Assembly: GCF_022548875.1 (NCBI RefSeq)
Contig: NZ_JAKZEW010000022.1
Span: forward strand, 33,733 to 69,201
Length of the DNA stretch: 35,469 nt
Reading direction: 5' to 3'
Origin: Glycomyces sp. L485
GTDB taxonomy: Bacteria > Actinomycetota > Actinomycetes > Mycobacteriales > Micromonosporaceae
In this document: in pieces, positions 15,200-26,236 of the stretch
Position numbering within the stretch: the stretch's first letter is position 1
Layout of the letters: each line of letters opens with the position of its first letter
Position numbers and translations under genes: made by a program
Notes under the pieces: generated by a model
What the model was told of the DNA's origin: nothing
Databases searched by the model: none
What the model saw: the letters and a program-made list of their open reading frames with translations, nothing else

Positions 15200-15739
15200 A
15201 TGACTTCTACTTCCACCTCGCCGAACTGGCCGGCGGTCATCGACACTCCCCGGCTCAGGCTGCGGCCCCCGGCACCCGAGGATGTCCCGTCATTCATGCG
15301 GCTGTGGACCGATGCCGAGGTGCGGAAGTTCGTGGGCGGGCCGGTCCATGAGGAGTACCTTCCCGACTACGAGCGGGCCCTGTACCGACGGCCGTATCTG
15401 TTCAGCGTCATCGTCAAGGAGGACTCGACTTTCGTCGGGATGGTCTCCGTCGACGCCGCGTCACGGTTCGGAGAACGGCGCGAGGTGTCGTACGAGCTTC
15501 TTCACGAGCACTGGGGCCGAGGATACGCGCGCGAAGCGGTCGCCGCGGTGATCAGGTGGGGCTTCGACGCGATTCCCTCGGACAATCCGTCGATCATCGC
15601 GGTCACGTCGGAGGAGAATGCGCGCTCGCGGCGCCTTCTGGAGGCGATCGGCATGGTCAAGATCGAAAGTTTCGACGAGTTCGGCACGACGCAGACCATG
15701 TACTCGGCCACCGCAGAGGAGATGCCCGAGACGCGGTAG
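15200..15739 (+). CDS. GNAT-family N-acetyltransferase (RimJ/RimL-like)
   Basis: A 179-aa acetyltransferase of the RimJ/RimL type. IDTPRLRLRPPAPEDVPSFM is the usual N-terminal strand-helix. FVGMVSVDAAS and ERREVSYELLHEHWGRGYAR then form the core, with HWGRGYAREAVAAV as the acetyl-CoA pyrophosphate loop. VTSEENARSRRLLEAIGMVK is the C-terminal part. The substrate cannot be told: ribosomal proteins, antibiotics and small amines are all possible for this type. The ATG at 15200 is set by the N-terminal family pattern and the leaderless -10 box. It lies antisense between mfd and the lipoprotein-mazG pair, interrupting an order that is contiguous in mycobacteria, so it may be an insertion. Confidence 0.88.
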   Translation: MTSTSTSPNWPAVIDTPRLRLRPPAPEDVPSFMRLWTDAEVRKFVGGPVHEEYLPDYERALYRRPYLFSVIVKEDSTFVGMVSVDAASRFGERREVSYELLHEHWGRGYAREAVAAVIRWGFDAIPSDNPSIIAVTSEENARSRRLLEAIGMVKIESFDEFGTTQTMYSATAEEMPETR

Positions 15740-15865
15740 TCCGGCCCGTGGCGCACGGAGAGAGCGGCCCGTCGTCCTCAAGGCAGGACGCGTCCCCATC
15801 GGTTCTCATCGCTGCATTTCGGTTACGCACCGATGCTGGCCGGCGGGACCGGGCCCCTTTCGGCT

Positions 15866-19447
<3,582 letters not shown>

Positions 19448-19532
19448 TCGGGGACTCCCACCCGGGTGTTCAGGGCATGCCGACGGGCCGGAATCGGGCC
19501 ATACCGGGCCCGGTTCCGGCAACCGGTCGAGT

Positions 19533-20372
19533 CTACCTCGAGCCGCCGACTTCCCCCGCGGTCTCCGTGACGGGGCTGCCGAAGATCAGCTGCTGGACCT
19601 CGGGGAGGTTGTAGAACATGCCGAGGACGACGACGCCGGTGAGGATCGGCAGGAGGACCCTGGTCTCCTCCTTGCCGCCGGCCTTGATGCCGCTGCCGCC
19701 GCCGACGTCGAACCAGCGCTTCTTCTTGATCGGGAGGGGGAACAGCAGGGGCGAGCCCATCTTGGTGATGATGTCGCCGAGGATGTGGATGAAGCAGCCG
19801 ATCCCCATGCCCAGTCCGAGGATCCAGTAGGAGCGGTTCTCCGGCAGCAGGTGGTACATGCCGTACGAGGCGGCGAGGGCGACGGCGGTGGTGATGATCC
19901 AGCCGTGGCGGTTGACCGAGGTGGGCAGCAGGCCTCGTACTGCGAGTCCGGTGAGGATGAACAGGATCGCGATGACCGCCGGTTTCCCGAATTCGGCCGC
20001 GAGGTATCCGGTGCCCAGGCCCATGAGAGCGGCATGGACGGCGGTGTGGGTGAAGGTCCTATGGCCGTTCTTGCGTTTCTTATCCTTTTTGGATTTCGTC
20101 AGCAGGTAGAACCAGTAGCACAGGCGCTCCACGACTTCGGCGACGAGGAGCGATGCCATGCCGAACGATCGGGCGACGGTGGACCCGCCCTTGTTCTCGG
20201 TGACCTTTCCCGCGCAGTCGATGTCGGGGTAGAGCGCGGCGCCCGAGACGGCGATGGTGCCGACGACGAGTTCGGCCGAGGACTGGTCGATGCCGAAAAC
20301 GACGTCCGCGACGGCGGATCCGGCGAGCCACAAAGCGGCTCCGGACATGGCGTGGGTTGGGCCCATGACCAT
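19533..20372 (-). CDS. YdjM-like (DUF457) membrane-bound metal-dependent hydrolase
   Basis: A 279-aa integral membrane protein of the YdjM/DUF457 family. It starts MVMGPTHAMSGAALWLAGSA. The conserved polar residues of the family are visible: PDIDCAGK, GHRTFTHT and FIHILGDIITK, His and Asp clusters thought to bind metal at the membrane face. Four to six hydrophobic segments follow (for example PAVIAILFILTGLAVRGLL). E. coli YdjM is LexA-regulated; whether this one is SOS-controlled cannot be seen. The ATG at 20372 has GAAGGAG eight bases upstream. It diverges from the nat gene. Confidence 0.85.
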   Translation of the reverse strand: MVMGPTHAMSGAALWLAGSAVADVVFGIDQSSAELVVGTIAVSGAALYPDIDCAGKVTENKGGSTVARSFGMASLLVAEVVERLCYWFYLLTKSKKDKKRKNGHRTFTHTAVHAALMGLGTGYLAAEFGKPAVIAILFILTGLAVRGLLPTSVNRHGWIITTAVALAASYGMYHLLPENRSYWILGLGMGIGCFIHILGDIITKMGSPLLFPLPIKKKRWFDVGGGSGIKAGGKEETRVLLPILTGVVVLGMFYNLPEVQQLIFGSPVTETAGEVGGSR

Positions 20373-20500
20373 AGTGGGGTCTCCTTCAAACAAGGGCGGT
20401 TCCGGGGAGGATGCTGCGACTATGCCATACCGTCGCAACGAGTCTCGCCACGGCCGCGAGAGCGTCTCGAACACGGCGCGATGGCGCGGCCTCCTCGCGC

Positions 20501-20506
20501 TAGGGT
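20501..20506 (+). promoter_or_regulatory. -10 box, leaderless start of nat
   Basis: TAGGGT ends six bases before the GTG at 20513, so +1 falls on the first base of the start codon. Confidence 0.5.
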
Positions 20507-20512
20507 CGGTGT

Positions 20513-21376
20513 GTGTTCACCTCGTCCCAGCTCGACGCCTATCTCAAGCGGATCGGGCTCGCGCGCCCGAAGCGGCCCACGGTGGACGCGCTCGTCCGCA
20601 TCCACCGCGCCCACATCGACACGTTCCCGTACGAGAACCTCGACATCCAGCTCGGCCGGCCGATCCGACTCGAGGCGGACCTCCTGTTCGCCAAGCTCGT
20701 CGAGGGCGGGCGAGGCGGCTTCTGCTATGAGCAGAACGGAGTCTTGGCTCTCGCTTTGGAGTCCTTGGGATTCAAGGTCGACCGCGTCGTCGGGGGCGTC
20801 GACATGAAGCGGGAGGGACTGGGCAACTGGTACAACCACATGCCGCTGGTGGTGAGGTTCCCGAGCGGGCGCTTCCTGGCAGACGCGGGGCTGGGCACGG
20901 GTTTCCACGATCCGCTGCCGCTCAAGGAGGGCAGCCATCGCGTCGGTCCCTTCAACTACGGGCTCTGGAGGCAGCGGGATGACCTGTGGCGCTGCACGAT
21001 CGACCCCCGCATTCAGGACCTGAGCTTCGACTTCGGCTTGGTGGCGACGGCCAGCGGCGAGTTCGCCGAGAAATGCCTCGAGCTGTCGACCTCGCCGGAA
21101 TCGGGCTTCGTCAGGACCGTGACCGTCCAGCAGCCCAGGGCCGACCACAATCTGGCGCTGCGGTCGCGGACGCTGACCGTCACCGACCCGGCTCGGCCAG
21201 AGGGTAAGCGGACGCGCATCCTCGAGAATCTCGACGAGTTCACCCGGGTTCTCGAACGCGAGTTCGGACTCGCGCCGCCCCGGCCCGATGTCGAGGCGCT
21301 GTGGGAGAAGGCCTGCGACCAGCATGAACGCAGGCTCGCGGAGGAGGCCGAGAAGGCCGCTCGCGCGAACCGGTGA
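20513..21376 (+). CDS. nat: arylamine N-acetyltransferase
   Basis: A 287-aa cysteine acetyltransferase that moves acetyl groups from acetyl-CoA to arylamines and hydrazines. The catalytic triad is complete: Cys71 in RGGFCYEQN, His109 in YNHMPLVV and Asp124 in FLADAGLG. The N-terminus YLKRIGL...LVRIHRAHIDTFPYENLDI is the family's helical lid. The length is slightly longer than usual, with a charged C-terminal tail (HERRLAEEAEKAARANR). The GTG start at 20513 is fixed by the TAGGGT -10 box at leaderless spacing. It converges on ppc, with a 12-bp inverted repeat between. Confidence 0.95.
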   Translation: MFTSSQLDAYLKRIGLARPKRPTVDALVRIHRAHIDTFPYENLDIQLGRPIRLEADLLFAKLVEGGRGGFCYEQNGVLALALESLGFKVDRVVGGVDMKREGLGNWYNHMPLVVRFPSGRFLADAGLGTGFHDPLPLKEGSHRVGPFNYGLWRQRDDLWRCTIDPRIQDLSFDFGLVATASGEFAEKCLELSTSPESGFVRTVTVQQPRADHNLALRSRTLTVTDPARPEGKRTRILENLDEFTRVLEREFGLAPPRPDVEALWEKACDQHERRLAEEAEKAARANR

Positions 21377-21435
21377 CGCTCGACCCGCGCCTCCGGGCGG
21401 CCGGGTCCGCACCCGAGGAGCGGTACGGCGATGTC

Positions 21436-21495
21436 GACCGCTCGGGCTTCGACGCGGTGACCTCGCGGTCGGTCGTCGCCCTCGCCCGAGCGGTC
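21436..21495. terminator. long-loop inverted repeat between nat and ppc
   Basis: A perfect 12-bp inverted repeat, GACCGCTCGGGC (21436-21447) and GCCCGAGCGGTC (21484-21495), with a 36-nt loop between two convergent genes. It would serve both strands. Confidence 0.55.
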
Positions 21496-21501
21496 TGATC
21501 G

Positions 21502-24258
21502 TCAGCCGGTGTTGCGCAGTCCCGCGGCGATGCCGTTGACGGTGATGAGCAGGGCCCGCTTGAGCTGCGGGTCTACGCCTTCGTCGGGGCCGCCGTCGGC
21601 GCGGTAGCGCTTGAGCAGCGAGATCTGCAGGTGGTGCAGCGGCGCCAGGTAGCGGTCGCGGACCTCCAGGGTGCGGGCCAGCTGCGGGCTGGCGTCGAGG
21701 AGCCTGTCCTCGCCGGTGAGCGCGAGGATCTCGGCTACGGTGCGCTCGTGCTCGGCCTTGATGACCTCGAAGATCGGCTGCAGCTCGGCGGGGACGAGCG
21801 TCGCGACGTACTGCGAGGCGATGTCCAGGTCCGTCTTCGCCAGCGTCATCTCCACATTGGAGATGAAGTTGGAGAAGAAATGCCACCTGCCGTACATCTC
21901 GGCGATCTGGTCCCCCAGGCCCGCCTCGCGCGCAGCGGCCAGGCCGGAACCGACGCCGAACCAGCCGGGCACGATCTGCCGCGACTGCGTCCAGCCGAAC
22001 ACCCACGGGATCGCCCGCAGGCCTCCGAGGCCCGCGTCGGTGTTGGGCCGCTTGGACGGACGCGAACCGATGTTCAGCGCGCCGAGCAGCTCAGTGGGGC
22101 TCACCGCCCAGAAGTAGTCGGACAGGCCCGGCTGCGCGGTCAGCCCCCGATAGGCGGCCTTCGCGGCCTCGGAGGTCTGGTCCATGACGTCGAACCAGCG
22201 GCCCAGCACGTCCGGCCGGTGCCTCGGCTCGGTGTGCAGCAGCGTCGCCTTCAGCGAGGCGGCGACGGTCAGTTCGAGGTTCTCGCGGGCCAGCGCGGGC
22301 AGCGTGTACTTGTCGGAGAGGACCTCGCCCTGCTCGGTGATCTTGATGGCACCGTCGAGCGTGCCCGAGGGCTGGGCGAGGATCGCCTCGTGGGTGGGGC
22401 CGCCGCCGCGGCCGATGGTGCCGCCGCGGCCGTGGAAGAGTCGCAGCCGGACGCCGTGCTTGGCGGCGACGTCGCGCAACTGGCGCTGGGCCTTCTGGAT
22501 GTTCCACTGGCTGGCGGTGATGCCCGCGTCCTTGTTGGAGTCGGAGTAGCCGAGCATGACCTCCTGGACGTCGCCGCGGGCGGCCACGATCGCGCGGTAG
22601 GCCGGCAGGCTCAGCAGCCGGTCGATCAGGGTGTCGGCGCCTGCGAGCTCCTGGACCTCTTCGAGGAGGGGGACGAAGCCGATGTCGGCGCGACCGCGCG
22701 CGACGTCGACGAGTCCGGCGTCGCGGGCGAGGATCGCCGGGGCGATGACGTCGGCCGGTTCATGGGTCATGGAGATGATGTAAGACTCCACGATGGACTT
22801 GCCGAACTGCCGCTGAGCGTCCTTGATGGCGTGGAAGACGTCGAAGGTCTTGCGGTTGCGGTCGGAGAGGTCGACGTCCGCGGGCGCGAGGGGGCGGTGG
22901 CCGGACAGCTCTCGCGAGAGCAGGTCGTCGAGTTCGTCGGAGCTCAAGTCGGCGTAGGGCTTGTCGAGCTCGCCCGCGGTGTCGTACAGCTCGGCGAGGA
23001 CCGCGTGGTGGACCTCGGAGTGCTCGCGCACGTCCATGGTGGCGAGCTGGAGGCCGAAGGCGGCGACGGTGCGGATGACCTTGTCCACGACGCCCTTGGC
23101 GGGGAGCTGGCCGCGGTGGCGGGCGAGCGAGTCGCGCATGACTTGGAGGTCGGAGAGGAGTTCGCGCCCGTCGGCGTAGTCGATGCCGGGCCGGTGGGAC
23201 AGGCCCTCGGCGTGGCGGGTGCGGGTGTTGGCGAGTTTCGCCTCGATCGCGCGGGCCTTGAGCCGGTAGGGCTCCTCGGCGTGGATGCGTCGGTAGCGGG
23301 CGGGGATGTTGTCGAGCCGGTCGAGGTCGGCGGTGACCGATTCGACGAGTTCCTGCGAGGCGGGGCGGACGGCCTGGGAGACCGAAAGCTCGTTGATGAG
23401 CTCGGCGACGGCGCCTTCGGCGGCGGCGATGCCGTGCTCGTGCTGCATGAGCAGCACCTGCTTGGTCACCTCGGGGGTGACGAAGGGGTTGCCGTCCCGG
23501 TCGCCGCCGATCCAGGTGCCGAACTTGAGCGGGGCGCTGCCGGGGCGGGGAGTGCCGCCGAGGTCGGTGAGCGTCGCGTTCAGGTCGGTGAGGACCCGGG
23601 CGGCGGCGTCGCGGTACAGGTCGGTGAGGTAGTAGATCGCGTTGCGGGCCTCGTCGGTGGGCTCGGGCTTCTCGACGCGCAGCTCGTCGGTCTGCCACAG
23701 CAGGTCGATGATCTCGGCCAGGCGGGAGTTGACGGCGTCGACGTCGGCCGAGCCGAGCACGGCGCGCTCGGCGGTCTCGGCGTCGAGCAGGTCGGCGATG
23801 TTGCGGAGCTTGACGAGGATGGAGCGGCGGGCGGCCTCGGTGGGGTGGGCGGTGAAGACGGGGCGCACTTCAAGCCTGTCGGCCGCGGCGGCGATCTGGT
23901 CGGCCGGGATGTCCTCGGAGGTGATCTCGGCGCGGGCCTGGGCGAGCCAACCGCCGTTCTCGGCGCGGCCGCGGCGCATGTCTCGGGCGCGGTGGACCTG
24001 CTCGGTGATGTTCGCGAGGTGGAAGTAGGTGGCGAAGGCGCGGGCGAGGTCGACCTCTTCGGTGACGTCGAGCTTCGAAAGGCGCGCTGCGACGGCCTCG
24101 GGCTTGTCGCGGACGAGACCGCGGACCTCCTCCACGAGCTCGAGGAGCTGTGGCCCCTCCTGGCGGACCAGGGCCTGTCCGAGGAGGTTGCCGAGGCGAC
24201 GGATGTCGCGGCGGAGCTGCTTGTCGTCAACTTCGCCGGAGGTGTCGTAGTAGTCCAT
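21502..24258 (-). CDS. ppc: phosphoenolpyruvate carboxylase
   Basis: A 918-aa anaplerotic enzyme that carboxylates PEP to oxaloacetate. Active-site motifs are present: FTAHPTEAARRSIL with His138, EVMLGYSDSNKDAGI with Lys576, FHGRGGTIGRGGGPTHEAI, and the invariant C-terminal end RNTG. The ATG at 24258 begins MDYYDTSGEVDDKQLRRDIR, a typical start, with GGAG seven bases upstream; 24 further codons in frame upstream are not conserved. It is monocistronic and divergent from the sulfurylase-kinase fusion. Confidence 0.98.
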   Translation of the reverse strand: MDYYDTSGEVDDKQLRRDIRRLGNLLGQALVRQEGPQLLELVEEVRGLVRDKPEAVAARLSKLDVTEEVDLARAFATYFHLANITEQVHRARDMRRGRAENGGWLAQARAEITSEDIPADQIAAAADRLEVRPVFTAHPTEAARRSILVKLRNIADLLDAETAERAVLGSADVDAVNSRLAEIIDLLWQTDELRVEKPEPTDEARNAIYYLTDLYRDAAARVLTDLNATLTDLGGTPRPGSAPLKFGTWIGGDRDGNPFVTPEVTKQVLLMQHEHGIAAAEGAVAELINELSVSQAVRPASQELVESVTADLDRLDNIPARYRRIHAEEPYRLKARAIEAKLANTRTRHAEGLSHRPGIDYADGRELLSDLQVMRDSLARHRGQLPAKGVVDKVIRTVAAFGLQLATMDVREHSEVHHAVLAELYDTAGELDKPYADLSSDELDDLLSRELSGHRPLAPADVDLSDRNRKTFDVFHAIKDAQRQFGKSIVESYIISMTHEPADVIAPAILARDAGLVDVARGRADIGFVPLLEEVQELAGADTLIDRLLSLPAYRAIVAARGDVQEVMLGYSDSNKDAGITASQWNIQKAQRQLRDVAAKHGVRLRLFHGRGGTIGRGGGPTHEAILAQPSGTLDGAIKITEQGEVLSDKYTLPALARENLELTVAASLKATLLHTEPRHRPDVLGRWFDVMDQTSEAAKAAYRGLTAQPGLSDYFWAVSPTELLGALNIGSRPSKRPNTDAGLGGLRAIPWVFGWTQSRQIVPGWFGVGSGLAAAREAGLGDQIAEMYGRWHFFSNFISNVEMTLAKTDLDIASQYVATLVPAELQPIFEVIKAEHERTVAEILALTGEDRLLDASPQLARTLEVRDRYLAPLHHLQISLLKRYRADGGPDEGVDPQLKRALLITVNGIAAGLRNTG

Positions 24259-24568
24259 GGAGTTCTCCAGTGGTGGTTTGGGCAAACCCACTCGGGGGCC
24301 GCTCGCGCCGACGCCGATGTCCGCGGTCACTGCTGCACTACTCTGCGCTGAGAGCCCTCACGGCGACTTGCGAGCCGTAGCTGGGCGGAGCCAGCGTAAC
24401 TTATTCGCAATCGCCGCGTCACTCGCTCGGCCCGGCATGCGGGACGGCGTCCACAGACCCGCGCTGCGGGTGAGGTGCTTGACGGATGGGTGGAATACCC
24501 TGGTGCCACCACCGAAACTACCGGTGCCGCATAGCCGCCTGAGCACTGCGAAGGGATCGCGACCAACG
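24259..24568. other. 310-bp divergent intergenic region
   Basis: This region lies between ppc and the sulfurylase/kinase fusion and presumably holds both promoters. I see no strong consensus hexamer pair. A GGAATACC at about 24494 resembles an ECF-type -35 but lacks a matching -10. No riboswitch fold is evident. Confidence 0.4.
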
Positions 24569-26236
24569 ATGTCTGATTGGGTACTGCCCGACGAGGTCCT
24601 CGCCGAGGCGCCGAGCCACACTCCGCTGCCCCATGAGCTGGCGGACCTCGAACTGCTGCTCTACGGCGCGTACAACCCGCTGCGCGGGTTCATGAGTGAG
24701 TCGGAGGCGCGTCACGTCACGCGGACCGGGACGCTCCTGGACGGGACGGCCTGGCCGGTGCCGGTGACGCTGGACGTGCCGGTGGACGTCGCCGAGAAGC
24801 TCGACAACCCCGACCCGAAGCGACGTGTGCTGCGTATCACCGACCCCGAGGGCGCTCCGGTGGCCGCAGTCGAGTGCCATGCGCTCGATCCGCTCGGGCC
24901 GGACATCGTGCGCGTCGGCGGGCCGGTGCGGCGCATCGCCGACGCAGCCCACGGCGTTTTCATCGGTCTGAGGGCCACCCCCGAGCAGGCGAAGACCACG
25001 TACACGAAGCCGCGGGTGCTGGCGCTGGTCGCCGACCGGCCGCTGCACCGCCCGCAGCTCGCCCAGCTCGTCCGCGCCGCGCACAACCTTGCCGCGCACG
25101 TCCTGGTCATGATCCCCACCGGGGATGAGATCAACGGCGATTCGGCGTTGCGCCTGCCCACGGCCGCGCTCGTGCGCAGCGTCCTGGCCGCGAAGGACCG
25201 GCTGCCGACGGCGACGGTGCTGACGGTGCCGCTGTCCAAGCGCGGCGACAGGATCCGCGACGGCCTGCTCACCGCGAAGGTCGCCGCCGCGTACGGCGCC
25301 ACGCACATCATGACCGGCCCCGACGGGCTCTCCGGCGGCGACGGCATCCGCGCGATGGTGCCGCGCGAGCTGGCCTACGACACCCGCGACGGCCAGTGGC
25401 GGCCGATCGAGGACATCGAGCCGCCGTTCCGGCGCACCGCGCTCGCCGACGCGGAGATCGCCGACATGCTCGACCGCGGGTTCGGGCTTCCCGAGTGGCA
25501 CACGCCGCCGACCGTCGCCGCCGAGCTGCGCAAGGCGAGGCCGCCGCGGCGCCGGCGGGGCCTGGTGCTGTTCTTCACGGGGCTGTCGGGCTCGGGCAAA
25601 TCGACGATCTCCCGCGGGGTGTTCGAGTCGCTGCTGGAGGACGGCACGCGCACGGTCTCGATGCTCGACGGCGACGTGGTGCGGCGCCTGCTCTCGGCCG
25701 GGCTCGGCTTCTCCAAGGCCGACCGTTCGATGAACATCCGACGCATCGGTTTCGTGGCCGCCGAGGTGGCCCGCCACGGCGGCATCGGGATGGCGGCACC
25801 GATCGCGCCGTACGAGTCGGACCGGGCCGAGGCCAGGCGCATGGCCGAGGCGGCCGGCGCCGATTTCGTGCTCGTCCACGTCAACACGCCGCTGGAGGTC
25901 TGCGAGGCGCGGGACCGCAAGGGCCTGTACGCCAAGGCCAGGTCCGGGCAGATCCCGGAGTTCACCGGGATCTCGGACCCCTACGAGGAGCCCCAGGCGG
26001 CGGAGCTGACGATCGACACGAGCGACATCACCGTCGGCGAGGCGGTCGAGCAGGTCATCGAGTACCTCTCGGAGGGCGGCTGGCTGGAGCCGGTCGGACT
26101 CAAGATCGCCTTAGCTGGGAGGACGGGGCGCGGCGTGGTCGGCGTCGATCTACAATCGATCGGCAACCGATCTGAAGACATCTCAGTACCTGCCGACCGA
26201 TCCCTGCGCGCCCGAAAGGCCGACCATGCCTCGTAG
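24569..26236 (+). CDS. adenylylsulfate kinase fused to a degenerate ATP-sulfurylase domain
   Basis: A 555-aa fusion. Residues about 330-555 are a full APS kinase: FFTGLSGSGKST with Lys344, DGDVVRRLLSAGLGFSKADR, then RIGFVAAEVARHGGIGMAAP. It should make PAPS from APS. Residues 1-325 follow the ATP-sulfurylase order (PUA-like start with YGAYNPLRGFMSESEA; later FGLPEWHTPPTVAAELRK). However, the catalytic QxRNxxH is replaced by ADRPLHRPQ, and the GRDH motif is replaced by TGPDGLSGG, so sulfurylase activity is doubtful. The start is ATG at 24569, with GAAGGGA 12 bases upstream. The 3' end overlaps the asparagine-synthetase-like gene by 11 bp, so the two work together. Confidence 0.85.
   Translation: MSDWVLPDEVLAEAPSHTPLPHELADLELLLYGAYNPLRGFMSESEARHVTRTGTLLDGTAWPVPVTLDVPVDVAEKLDNPDPKRRVLRITDPEGAPVAAVECHALDPLGPDIVRVGGPVRRIADAAHGVFIGLRATPEQAKTTYTKPRVLALVADRPLHRPQLAQLVRAAHNLAAHVLVMIPTGDEINGDSALRLPTAALVRSVLAAKDRLPTATVLTVPLSKRGDRIRDGLLTAKVAAAYGATHIMTGPDGLSGGDGIRAMVPRELAYDTRDGQWRPIEDIEPPFRRTALADAEIADMLDRGFGLPEWHTPPTVAAELRKARPPRRRRGLVLFFTGLSGSGKSTISRGVFESLLEDGTRTVSMLDGDVVRRLLSAGLGFSKADRSMNIRRIGFVAAEVARHGGIGMAAPIAPYESDRAEARRMAEAAGADFVLVHVNTPLEVCEARDRKGLYAKARSGQIPEFTGISDPYEEPQAAELTIDTSDITVGEAVEQVIEYLSEGGWLEPVGLKIALAGRTGRGVVGVDLQSIGNRSEDISVPADRSLRARKADHAS

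Noticed and set aside
21631-24351. 906-codon open frame on the plus strand opposite ppc
   Set aside because: It is the antisense shadow of the PEP carboxylase gene, which has all active-site motifs. The shadow protein is a monotonous Val/Gly/Asp/Arg/Leu mixture with no family pattern, caused by high GC in third positions.
24259-24568. Possible riboswitch upstream of the sulfurylase/kinase fusion
   Set aside because: Several short GC inverted repeats exist, but I could not build a conserved riboswitch core or a terminator before the ATG.
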